The notes beneath the pieces were generated by a model, which searched no databases, had not been told where the DNA came from, and saw nothing but the letters and a program-made list of their open reading frames with translations. A program made the translations under genes and the position numbers. Shown here piece after piece: positions 19,167 through 27,464 of a stretch of DNA of 64,000 nucleotides. Origin of the DNA: Candidatus Leptofilum gracile (GTDB lineage: Bacteria > Chloroflexota > Anaerolineae > Promineifilales > Promineifilaceae). The stretch spans positions 1 through 64,000 of the forward strand of contig JADJOJ010000005.1 of NCBI GenBank assembly GCA_016713825.1. Reading direction: 5' to 3'. The first letter of the stretch is position 1; each line of letters opens with the position of its first letter.

Positions 19167-20357
19167 TTACCTGTTTGGTTCAAGTTGTTGCACCTGGCTG
19201 GGAAGCCAGATGGCGATTACGACGGCAATCAGGGGGAGCAGCGCCAGCCCTTGTAGGGTGATGGCCAGGCCGATGCGGTCAGCCATCAGCCCGACGAAAT
19301 AGCTGCCCACGGCCCCGCTAAAAAACATGAACCCCAGGGCCAATCCAGACGCCATCGCTTGTTGTTTCGGTAACAGCGATTGTACCATGATCACCAAAAT
19401 GGTGTGGGGCATGCCGCCGAAGAAGCCTGCCAGCAGCAGCAGCGCCGCCTGCCAGCCCACGCTTGACGGGACAAAAAAGTAGTAGGGCAGCACGGAGCCA
19501 GCCAGCCCCAGCAGGATGACCAGCTTGCCGGTGAAGCGATCGCCCAGCGTGCCGCCCACCAGCCCGCCCACGGCCGATCCCATCATGATCAGCCCAGACA
19601 GCCAGCCGATGAGGCTGGGGGAGTAGCCCTGGTCGGTAAAAAGCACGGGGGTGAAGGTGATGACGGCGATGCTGGCGGTGCTGCTGGTGAAGATGACGAG
19701 GGACAGCACGAGGATGCGTCGCCAAAAGTGGGGCGGGTGGATAAGTTTTTCTTTTGGGGCCAACGTTGGTTTGGCGGGAACTTTGGCGGCGGGTGGCGCA
19801 TCGTGCAGCCAGCGCCAGCCGCTAACCAGGGCGGTGAGGGCCAGGATGGGCAGGAGGATGTAGCCGGGACGGCCGTATGCATCCAGCAGCATGCCCGCCA
19901 GCACCGGCCCCATAAACAGCCCCAGCTGCCCGGCGGTAAAAAAGAGCGCCGTGATGCGGCTGCGGTAGGTGATGCTGGTGCGGCTGGCGACCATCGTGCC
20001 GCTGGGGTGGAATGCGCCAGAGCCGATGCTGGCCACGGTGAGGGCAATCAGCGCCAGCCAATCCCCGGCCAGGGCGGCGATGGTGTAGAAGGTGATCATC
20101 CAGGCCAGGCCGCCGATGACCAGCAGCCGCGCCCCGATGCGGTCGGCCAGCAGGCCAAACAGGGGCTGCGACAGGGCGTTGCCGACGTTGTACAGCAGCA
20201 GGGCCAGCCCTACCTGGGCGTTGGTTAAGCCTAAACTCACCGCCAGCAGGGCGACCAGCAGGTTACGGCCGTTGTTCAGCACATCCACAAAAAAATGGGT
20301 CAGGGCGACGGCGAGGAACGGCCGTTCACGGTATACTGCTGCCTGGCTGGTTGCCAT
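19167..20357 (-). CDS. MFS transporter, fosmidomycin-resistance-like
   Basis: A 396-residue major facilitator with 12 predicted membrane helices. It begins MATSQAAVYRERPFLAVALT and shows HFFVDVLNNGRNLLVALL in the first helix, an arrangement common in Fsr-type exporters, and the loop motif GLLADRIGARLLVIGG after helix 2 and TLGDRFTGKLVILLG in the second half. Efflux of small molecules is the family role; the substrate here is unknown. Its stop lies four bases before the sucA start, so a link to 2-oxo acid metabolism is possible but not shown. Confidence 0.8.
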   Translation of the reverse strand: MATSQAAVYRERPFLAVALTHFFVDVLNNGRNLLVALLAVSLGLTNAQVGLALLLYNVGNALSQPLFGLLADRIGARLLVIGGLAWMITFYTIAALAGDWLALIALTVASIGSGAFHPSGTMVASRTSITYRSRITALFFTAGQLGLFMGPVLAGMLLDAYGRPGYILLPILALTALVSGWRWLHDAPPAAKVPAKPTLAPKEKLIHPPHFWRRILVLSLVIFTSSTASIAVITFTPVLFTDQGYSPSLIGWLSGLIMMGSAVGGLVGGTLGDRFTGKLVILLGLAGSVLPYYFFVPSSVGWQAALLLLAGFFGGMPHTILVIMVQSLLPKQQAMASGLALGFMFFSGAVGSYFVGLMADRIGLAITLQGLALLPLIAVVIAIWLPSQVQQLEPNR

Positions 20358-20470
20358 ATAAAAATACTCCTCAAGGTGGGCAAAATGTGGGATTGTACAG
20401 CGAGCCTCATCCCAGTGCGGCAATTCTAACAAAACGTTTACAGCCTGGTAAGGCGCACGTAAGAACTGCT

Positions 20471-20497
20471 TTGTAAACTGGCTCTATTTGCTATACT
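20471..20497 (+). promoter_or_regulatory. Putative promoter of molybdoprotein gene
   Basis: TTGTAA (20471-20476) and extended -10 TGCTATACT with TATACT at 20492-20497. The spacer is 15 bases, a little short. Confidence 0.4.
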
Positions 20498-20513
20498 CAA
20501 ACTTATCAAGCCT

Positions 20514-20568
20514 AACCTCCGGGAGGGTTAGCGTGTAACAAAAGCCATTTTTAACCCTCCCGGAGGTT
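20514..20568. repeat. AACCTCCGGGAGGGTT hairpin in the molybdoprotein leader
   Basis: Arms 20514-20529 and 20553-20568 are fully complementary over 16 bp and lie between the promoter and the gene start at 20588. Third member of the AACCTCCSGGAGGTT family. It could form a leader hairpin in the mRNA. Confidence 0.8.
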
Positions 20569-20587
20569 TGTTTTAAGGAGACCCCGC

Positions 20588-21241
20588 ATGTTTAACCGAG
20601 TTTTTGGACGCCGTGAAGAGGAAGAGCAGATCAAAAGCATGAACCGGCTGCCCCCAGGGCAGTCGCTGACGCAAAAGTTCCCGGTGCTGCATTACGGCCC
20701 CACGCCCAACACCGATCTGGCCAACTGGGATTTACGCGTCTTTGGCGCAGTGGAGGAGGAAGCGGTGTGGAATTGGGAAGCGTTTAACAAGCTGCCCCGC
20801 ACCAAAGTGACGTTGGATATTCACTGCGTCACCCGTTGGTCCAAGTTTGACACCGATTGGGAAGGTGTTTCGCTGAAAACGTTGGTGGATGAAGGCTTTA
20901 TCAAGCCAAAGCCGGAAGCGAAGTACGTGATCCAACACTGCGAGGTGGGCTACACCACCAACACGCCGCTGGATTTGGTGATGCAGGATAACTTCTTGCT
21001 GGCCACCCATTACGATGGCAAGCCGCTGCCGTTGGAGCACGGCTGGCCCCTGCGCGGCGTCATCGGTGCGTTTGCCGACCGCAGCGAGCCGAAGTCAGCT
21101 TACCTGTGGAAGGGTGGCAAATGGCTGCGCGCCCTGGAGTTTCGGGCGGATGATCAGCTGGGCTTTTGGGAGCGGGCTGGTTACCACAATGAGGCGGATC
21201 CGTGGCAGGAGCAGCGCTTTTCTGGCGGACGCTGGTTTTAG
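20588..21241 (+). CDS. Sulfite oxidase-family molybdopterin oxidoreductase
   Basis: A 217-residue oxidoreductase with a sulfite-oxidase-type molybdopterin fold. The molybdenum-binding Cys is in VTLDIHCVTRWSKFDTDWEG; PLEHGWPLRGVIG and the end WERAGYHNEADPWQEQRFSGG match the family. There is no twin-arginine signal, and the length corresponds to the single catalytic domain, so it is probably cytoplasmic. Substrate unknown. AAGGAG lies six bases before the ATG. A GC-rich hairpin repeat sits in the leader. Confidence 0.85.
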   Translation: MFNRVFGRREEEEQIKSMNRLPPGQSLTQKFPVLHYGPTPNTDLANWDLRVFGAVEEEAVWNWEAFNKLPRTKVTLDIHCVTRWSKFDTDWEGVSLKTLVDEGFIKPKPEAKYVIQHCEVGYTTNTPLDLVMQDNFLLATHYDGKPLPLEHGWPLRGVIGAFADRSEPKSAYLWKGGKWLRALEFRADDQLGFWERAGYHNEADPWQEQRFSGGRWF

Positions 21242-21322
21242 TTATCGGTAATCGGTAATCGGTGAACAGTAATCGGTGAAAAAACCGATTACCGATAACG
21301 GATTACCGATTACCGATTACCG
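21242..21322. repeat. ATCGGTAATCGGT inverted repeat between convergent genes
   Basis: TAATCGGTGAAC and GATTACCGATTACCG units face each other between the convergent molybdoprotein and protease genes and can form a long hairpin, probably terminating both. Similar units are at 47617-47690 and 49053-49075. Confidence 0.7.
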
Positions 21323-21323
21323 T

Positions 21324-21926
21324 TCATGCTGCTTCGGCAGCACTCCCCATCTTTTCTTGCAAAAACTGCTTGGCGATGTCTACCGGGACGGCGAGGCCGA
21401 CTTTGGGGCCAGCGATCATGGTGTTGATGCCTACGAGACGGCCGTTTCCAGCCACCAACGGCCCGCCCGAATGCCCCGGACGCAGCTGAATCCCCAGCTG
21501 CACCAGCTCCCCGCGATACCCATTTTGCTCTAGCGGCTGCCCCACGGCGATGACTGTGCCCCAGTTGGCCGCATTGATCACGCCCCAGGGATGCCCCACG
21601 GCAACCACCCAATCCCCCGTTTTGAGCTGGCTGGAATGGCCCAGCTCAATGGTCGGCAGGTTGTGGGCGGCGATGTAGAGGGCGGCCAGGTCGGTGGTTT
21701 CGTCGGTGGCCAGCAGCTGGGCGGGGAAGGAACGGCCGTCGGCCAAAGTCACCTCAAGCTCGCGCCGCCCTTGCACCACGTGGGCGTTGGTCAAAATGAG
21801 CCCATCCGCGTGCCAGATGGTGCCCGCGCCAAAGCCGGAACGGCCGTTGCCCACCCGCACCACGCTTTGCTGCACCGTCTGGATGAGCGAATTCATCGTT
21901 TGGTTGATGTTGTTTAGAAGGTTCAT
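21324..21926 (-). CDS. Trypsin-like serine protease without PDZ domain
   Basis: A 200-residue S1C-type protease. The catalytic triad is visible: His in LILTNAHVVQG, Asp in ATDETTDLAALYIA, Ser in LRPGHSGGPLVAGNG. There is no signal peptide and no PDZ domain, so it is a minimal protease domain. The start at 21926 (MNLLNNINQTMNSLIQ) is favoured because upstream codons come from a TAATTGG repeat. It lies just downstream of a second S1C protease with PDZ domain on the same strand; the two are probably a duplicated pair with divergent regulation. Confidence 0.85.
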   Translation of the reverse strand: MNLLNNINQTMNSLIQTVQQSVVRVGNGRSGFGAGTIWHADGLILTNAHVVQGRRELEVTLADGRSFPAQLLATDETTDLAALYIAAHNLPTIELGHSSQLKTGDWVVAVGHPWGVINAANWGTVIAVGQPLEQNGYRGELVQLGIQLRPGHSGGPLVAGNGRLVGINTMIAGPKVGLAVPVDIAKQFLQEKMGSAAEAA

Positions 21927-21936
21927 GGTGGAAAAA

Positions 21937-21985
21937 TTACCAATTACCAATTACCAATTACAAAAAGGTAATTGGTAATTAAGTA
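21937..21985. repeat. ACCAATTACCAATT / GGTAATTGGTAATT inverted repeat
   Basis: AATTACCAATTACCAATTAC followed by GGTAATTGGTAATTAAG between the two protease genes; forms a hairpin and belongs to the TAATTGGG family. Confidence 0.75.
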
Positions 21986-21986
21986 A

Positions 21987-22881
21987 TTAGGAGCGGGCCG
22001 CCACGGTGATTTCGGTGGTGTGAACCTGGCCGCCGCGGACGAATTGGGTGGAAACGGCCGTTCCCACCACATCCCCCGCCAGCAGCGCCAGCAAATCATC
22101 GTGCGATTGCACCGGGCTGTCGCCAAACGCCACCAGCGTGTCGCCCATCGTTAGCCCCGCTTTGGCCGCCGGGCTGTCATTTTCTACCGAGACGACCAGC
22201 AGGCCGCGCTTCTGGTTCAGCTCCGCCTTTAAATCATCGGGCAGGTGTACCCGATGGGTGCTGACGCCCAGGTAGCCACGCTGCACCTGGCCATGTGCTT
22301 GCAGCGCTTCGGCCACGCGGGCCAGGGTTGGTGTGGGAATCGTCAGGCTGACGTCGCGCCCCAGCGCCGAGGTGTTCAGGCCGATGAGCTGCCCGGCGGT
22401 ATTAATCAGCGGGCCGCCAGAGAAGCCGGGGTACATCACCACGTCGGTTTGCAGATAGCGGTCGATCTCGCCACCCAGGCGGGTGCGCCAGCTGTCGCCC
22501 AGGGCAGAGACGATGCCCAGGGTGGCTTGCACGGTGTGCCCCGGGCCGCCCCAGCGCCAGCACCAAATTGCCGACGCCCAGTTCTTGCTTGTTGCCTTCG
22601 GTGAGGGGCGTCAGGCCGCTGGCGTCGGTTTTTAGCAGAGCCAAATCGGTGGAGGGATCGCGCCCGACGAGGCTGGCGCTGGCCCGTTCGCCGTTGGGCA
22701 GGCCAATTTTCAGGCCGTCTTCGTGGTTGACCACGTGGTTGGCGGTGAGGATAAGGCCCTCGCTCCAGACAATGCCGGTTGCGCCCAGGCGACGCCGCCC
22801 TTCTACGCGCACAATACCAGAATCTGCCTGGGAAACGGCCGTACTCATCGCTGCCGAAAGTTCAGTCAATACGTTGCTCAT
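21987..22881 (-). CDS. HtrA/DegP-like serine protease with PDZ domain (one frameshift)
   Basis: A trypsin-like protease plus one PDZ domain, about 297 residues. His in GLILTANHVVNHE, Asp in RDPSTDLALLKTD and Ser in YPGFSGGPLINTAG form the triad. The PDZ domain covers the last 90 residues, with RGYLGVSTHRVHLPDD and AGLTMGDTLVAFGDSPV. The frame breaks at a G run near 22540; one G less gives ALGRPGHTVQATLGIVSALG. No signal peptide or membrane anchor is seen at MSNVLTELSAAMSTAVSQA, so it may act in the cytoplasm, which is unusual for HtrA proteins. Confidence 0.85.
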
Positions 22882-23230
22882 GTTTGCTCCTTGTTTTAGT
22901 CAACAGTTGTTGGTAGCTGGTTTTAGGCTGAAAAACCACAGATTTCACAGAACTTGTCCTGAGCTTGCCGAAGGATTACACAGATTTTGCGCTGGTCACT
23001 TCAGTGGCCTTGCGCTTATGCGTGCGTTTTATCTTTGCCATTTTATGAAACCAACATTGTTGCCACGCTATTTTTCGCGGAAGAATCCGCGGCTGCGGTT
23101 AGTGATGGTTTTTAGTTTAGGGGAAAATGGCCAGGCTAAAATCAGTCATTTCGGGAGTGCCCTACCTGGAAAAATGGTTAGGTAAGCCATTTAGCCTGGG
23201 GCTTCAGCCCCAGGTTTTTGAATCACCAAA
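22882..23230. other. Non-coding stretch with a GC hairpin
   Basis: No gene. It contains GAACTTGTCCTGAGCTTGCC, which looks like another dispersed repeat, and CCTGGGGCTTCAGCCCCAGG at 23197-23216, a strong hairpin followed by TTTTTG, positioned as terminator for a plus-strand transcript or a bidirectional one next to the LuxR-type gene. Confidence 0.6.
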
Positions 23231-23875
23231 TCACAACAACAACAGCCCCAACCGCGTCGCCTGCACCACCGCTTCGGTGCGGCTTTGGGCGTTGAGCTTG
23301 CCCAAAATGGCGTTCACGTGGAATTTGACGGTGTGGTCGCTGATTGCCAGCTGGTGGGCGATTGTTTTGTTGGTGAGCCCTTCGGCTAGCAGGGCGAGCA
23401 CTTCCCGCTCACGGGGGGTGAACTCGATGAGGTCGGGCAGTAATTCTGGGGGGGTGGGGGTGGGGGGCAGAACGGCCGTTACAAATCCCACATCCAGCGC
23501 CGCTACCCCGTGCATGGCCGTTTGCAGCGCCGCGACGATGGCCGCCGCTGAGGCATCCCGGCGCAGCAGTGCCTGAATACCGAGCGACCAGAGGTGGGGA
23601 ACGGCCGTTTCATCCGGCAGCAGCGCGACGACGGGCAAGGGGAACGGTTCCTCTGCCAGGGGGATGGTTGCTTCCCAACCCACATCCCACACAATGCCAT
23701 CCAACAGAGCATCATCCCAATCGTCGGCTTGCAGGTCGGCCAGCCAATCGGCCAGGCTCATCTGGGCGATGATGTCGCAGGTGGGTTCGGCCGCCAGCAG
23801 CGTGGCCAGGCCAGCACGGGCCAGCGGGTCGTTGGCCACAATGGCTACAGAAAGGGTGGGGGCAAGTTCGCTCAT
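23231..23875 (-). CDS. NarL/FixJ-type regulator with atypical receiver domain
   Basis: A 214-residue response-regulator-like protein. The C-terminal LuxR helix-turn-helix is clear: EFTPREREVLALLAEGLTNK, then IAHQLAISDHTVKFHVNAIL. The N-terminal part folds like a receiver (SVAIVANDPLARAGLATLL) but lacks the standard layout: the acidic pair is replaced by N-D, the phosphoacceptor region reads LLDGIVWDVGWE, and the conserved Lys position reads LLRRDAS. It may be activated without phosphorylation or by ligand. No kinase gene is adjacent. The target promoters are unknown. Confidence 0.8.
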   Translation of the reverse strand: MSELAPTLSVAIVANDPLARAGLATLLAAEPTCDIIAQMSLADWLADLQADDWDDALLDGIVWDVGWEATIPLAEEPFPLPVVALLPDETAVPHLWSLGIQALLRRDASAAAIVAALQTAMHGVAALDVGFVTAVLPPTPTPPELLPDLIEFTPREREVLALLAEGLTNKTIAHQLAISDHTVKFHVNAILGKLNAQSRTEAVVQATRLGLLLL

Positions 23876-23924
23876 AGCGGCCAAGCGTACCACAGCTTTC
23901 TATGAGGAAGGTTAGATTTGGCCA

Positions 23925-24337
23925 GGCAAAACCTGACGGTCTGTGGCGAGACCTGTCAGGTTTCTAGCGGGAAGGTTGGTGGCTAAGAAAAACCTGACAG
24001 GTCTACGAACGCAGCTTGCAAAGCGAACAGGTGCCGCAGACCTGTCAGGTTTCTAGCGGGAAGGTTGGTTGGCCAGGCAAAACCTGACAGGTCTACGAAC
24101 GCAGCTTGCAAAGCGAACAGGTGTCGCAGACCTGTCAGGTTTCCAGCGGGAAGGTTGGTGGCTAAGAAAAACCTGACAGGTCTACGAACGCAGCTTGCAA
24201 AGCGAACAGGTGCCGCAGACCTGTCAGGTTTCCAGCGGGAAGGTTGGTGGCTAAGAAAAACCTGACAGGTCTACGAACGCAGCTTGCAAAGCGAACGTGC
24301 GCCGCAGACCTGTCAGGTTTCCAGCGGGAAGGTTGGT
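23925..24337. repeat. 89-90 bp tandem repeat array (about 4.5 copies)
   Basis: Identical landmarks GTCTACGAACGCAGC at 24001, 24091, 24180 and 24269 show an 89-90 bp period. Each unit has AACCTGACAGGTCT near its start and AGACCTGTCAGGTTT near its middle, so each can form a hairpin with the stem CCTGACAGGTC. Units differ at only a few bases. There is no open reading frame conserved across copies and no variable spacer, so this is not a CRISPR array. Confidence 0.9.
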
Positions 24338-24405
24338 TTTGTTAAAACAGCAGCTTGCGAGTAACATTCGCCTCTTTTGTACAACTCGAAATCACAGAGG
24401 AACCG

Positions 24406-25662
24406 ATGACAACCACAAACTTTTCCCACGCGACGCGCCAACGACTGACCGGCGCGCTTTTTATTTCGCAAAGCTTATTTTCCGCCGCGATGATTGCGGC
24501 GTTTACCCTGACCCCCATTTTGGCCGCAGAATTGGGCGGCAGCGACAGCCTGGCAGGCGTGCCCAACACCGTTACGCTGTTGGGCCGGGCAGCGGCGGCG
24601 TACCCGATTGGTTGGCTGTTCGACAAGATCGGGCGGCGGCTGGGCCTCTCTTTAGGCTTTGGCCTGGCGCTGGCGGGGGCGGTGCTGACGGTGTGGTCGG
24701 TGATGAATGCATCGTTTGTGGGCTTTTGTGCGGGGGCGGCGCTGATGGGCATGGGGCGCGGCGGCAGCGAGCAGGCGCGTTATGTGGCGGCTGAAGTGCA
24801 AACGGCCGATCGCCGGGCGAAGGTGATTGGGCTGATTGTGTTTGCCGGGACGATTGGCGCGGTGGGTGGCCCGGCGCTGGTGGGGCCATCGGCGCGGCTG
24901 GCGGAGGCGTGGGGCTTGTTGGGCAACACGGGGCCGTACCTGGCGTCTATTGGCCTGTACCTCATTGGCTTTCTGACGATTTTCCTCTTTCTGCGGCCAG
25001 ACCCGCTGGCGGTGAGCCGGGCGCTGGAGGCGGAAAATCCTAACAAGGAGCCAGATTTGCCGGTACGGCCGTTAACCCAAATCTTTACCCAGCCGGTGGT
25101 GCTGCTGGCGGTGGCTTCAATGGCGATTGGTCAGCTGGTGATGGCGATGATCATGGTGATTACGCCGCTGCACATGAACCACAATAACCACACGTTAGAA
25201 TCGGTATCGTTGGTGATCATGGCGCACACGCTGGGGATGTTTGGCCTCTCTAGCGTCACGGGCTGGCTGATTGACCGGTACGGCCGTATTCCCCTCATCG
25301 TGGCGGGTTCGGCCATTTTGATCATTTCTGGCATCATGGCCCCGCTGTCGGTGGCGATGGCCAATTTGGTGGTCGCCCTCTTTTTGCTGGGGTTGGGCTG
25401 GAACTTTTGCTTTATTGCTGGTTCCTCGCTGCTGGCCGATGCTCTGGCCGCTCGGGAACGGGCCCGTGCCCAGGGTGCCAGCGAGGTGCTGGTGTCATTG
25501 GCGACCGGGGCAGGCAGTTTGGGCACGGGGGCTGTTTTTCAGCAAGGTGGCATGACGGCCGTTGCCGCCGTCGGTATTGCCCTGACGCTGCTGCTGGTGG
25601 CGCTGCTCTTTTGGTTCAACCGGTTCCATCCGCAAACGGGAACACCCGCCGCAGCGGCCTAA
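24406..25662 (+). CDS. MFS transporter
   Basis: A 418-residue major facilitator with 12 predicted membrane helices. It starts MTTTNFSHATRQRLTGALF with AGAGGA upstream. The loop-2 signature GWLFDKIGRRLGLSLGFG and the second-half copy GWLIDRYGRIPLIVAG are present, and GMGRGGSEQARYVAAEV in helix 4 is characteristic of drug/metabolite exporters. Substrate unknown. The gene follows the 89-bp repeat array, which must lie in or upstream of its promoter region. It converges with the lipoprotein gene downstream. Confidence 0.85.
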   Translation: MTTTNFSHATRQRLTGALFISQSLFSAAMIAAFTLTPILAAELGGSDSLAGVPNTVTLLGRAAAAYPIGWLFDKIGRRLGLSLGFGLALAGAVLTVWSVMNASFVGFCAGAALMGMGRGGSEQARYVAAEVQTADRRAKVIGLIVFAGTIGAVGGPALVGPSARLAEAWGLLGNTGPYLASIGLYLIGFLTIFLFLRPDPLAVSRALEAENPNKEPDLPVRPLTQIFTQPVVLLAVASMAIGQLVMAMIMVITPLHMNHNNHTLESVSLVIMAHTLGMFGLSSVTGWLIDRYGRIPLIVAGSAILIISGIMAPLSVAMANLVVALFLLGLGWNFCFIAGSSLLADALAARERARAQGASEVLVSLATGAGSLGTGAVFQQGGMTAVAAVGIALTLLLVALLFWFNRFHPQTGTPAAAA

Positions 25663-25688
25663 AACCGTACGAAGCTGCGGCCAAAGCG

Positions 25689-27242
25689 CTAATTTTTGGT
25701 GATGGTGATTGAGTAGCCCGCTTTTTGCGACTCGAAATCCAGAATGCCAACCACGTACATGCCGTCATCTGTCAGCGTGATATTGGTCAATTCCGGCCCA
25801 TCAAACACATCCCCGATGGCGGCAAAATCTGGCGGGCCAAACAGCCCAATGGCCAAATCTCCCGCCGCTGCCGGTGGGGCTGGCGGTGATGGTGATGTTG
25901 TCGCCACTGGTTCCCATGAAACACCAGTAATCGATGCCCAGCACGTCGAGCGTGTTGTTTAGCGTTTGGCCGTAGGCAATACGCCCTTTGATGGTGTCTG
26001 GGAAGCCCCCTCCTTCGTTGAAGATGAGGCAATAATCCCCTTCTGTGGAATTGAGATCATAAATGCGGATTTTGTAATCCAGGGCCAGGTTGAGCTGGAC
26101 ATTAACGATCGATTCCAGCGCTCCGTTGCCGCCGCTGTTGGCCTGCTGCACCACGTCGTTGGCGGGGTCTATAATTTCCAGGACGATGTTCATGTTGGGT
26201 TCGGCAACGGCCGTTACCGTTACCGCGCCGGTGTTTTCTAGCAGCATGGGCCATTGATGCGTTTCGGCCACCGCCAACAGCTCCAGGACGGGCGTTTCGG
26301 GGAGCAGGTCATCAAATTCTACGATGTCAAAATTGTTGGGGTTTTGCGTAGCTGTGGAAAGAATAGAGGATGTGGGGGTGGGGTTGCCGCCAGTACCGCT
26401 GGCATTGGTTGGGGTGGCGGTGCCTCCGGTAACCGTTGCGGTTGGCCTGCCGCTATCGCCTGCCGGGGTGGCGGTGCTTGTTTCGTTGGGGTCTGTCGTG
26501 AAGGTGGGCGATGGGGTGTCGGTAGGTTGGCTGTCGCCGGGGCCGCCTGGCCCTGTTTCGGGCGAGATGGGTGGGTTGGTGGCGGTGCCGGGCAGGGTGG
26601 GCACGCTGGTGTTGGCCCCTGAAGGTGTGCCGGTAGCCGGAATCGTTTCGCCGCTGGTGGTGGACGTGGGGGGCAAATTGCCTTGCTCGTCTGGGGTGGG
26701 AACGGCCGTATCCCCACCACCACTGTCTGCAATTTGGCCGGCCGACCCCGTCGGCGTTAGCGTGACGCGGGCAATCGGACTCGGCGAGAGAATGTCACCC
26801 GCTTTCAGGTACCAAATTTGGCCACTGCTGGCATCTTTGCCACAGCCCACTGGCCCTTCAAACAGCTGCCATATGCCCGAAACCGTCACGGTTAAATTGT
26901 CGGGCAGCAGCGAACGCACCTGGGAATCGAAGCCACCAATGGCCACCACGCTGCCATCTTCCCCCACCAGCTGCCAGGTCGCCGGGGAAGGATGTGGATC
27001 GGTTTGGCATATCAGCAACGGTAGCCGCCGGTATTGCCCGGTGAGTTCGAGCACGGTATTGGCGTATGCTTCCGGGTCAGCGGCCAAATCGCTGATGCTA
27101 ATTGATTGCGTGCTGCCTGTGGGCGGGGTCTCATCGTTTACGTCCTCGCTGCCGAAGGGCGTTGGGGTGGGGCGCGTGTCACCGTTGCAAGCGGCAAAAA
27201 GGTTAACAGTACGAGCAAAAATATAAGATGGCGTGGTCTCAT
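25689..27242 (-). CDS. Large secreted lipoprotein with Thr/Pro/Gly linker (two frameshifts)
   Basis: About 517 residues. The signal peptide starts MRPRHLIFLLVLLTF and, after one missing T near 27198, reads FAACNGDTRPTPTP, a proper lipobox. The N-terminal domain (about 40-155) includes LADPEAYANTVLELTGQYRR-like text, resembling an OB-type fold (SISDLAADPEAYANTVLEL). A low-complexity Thr/Pro/Gly linker of about 150 residues follows. The C-terminal domain (from FDIVEFDDLLPETPV) repeats patterns of pre-peptidase C-terminal domains, with EGDYCLIFNEGGG. A second slip near 25890 restores the end TDDGMYVVGILDFESQ. Cell-surface exposed; function unknown. Confidence 0.7.
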
Positions 27243-27464
27243 AATCAATTCCTGAAAAATGCAGCGTTGCTTTGCCGGAGTTGGCAATAATCTGCCGTAT
27301 GATACCAAAATTGGCGGAGAAAGTGTGCATTGGTTCATAATCGTTAAAGGAGACGACACAAACTGTTGTTAACTATAAAAAAATGGAACGCTGATTTACC
27401 TGATATTCCTGATAAAATGATCATGGGAATCAGGTAAATCAGCGTCCTGTTAAGGAAGGATTGG

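Noticed and set aside
23925..24337. CRISPR array
   Set aside because: Units are 89-90 bp and nearly identical over their full length; there are no short repeats with unique spacers and no cas genes.
26254..27226. Plus-strand frames within the 25.7-27.2 kb lipoprotein
   Set aside because: They are shadows of a low-complexity Thr/Pro/Gly linker; the minus strand has the signal peptide and domains.
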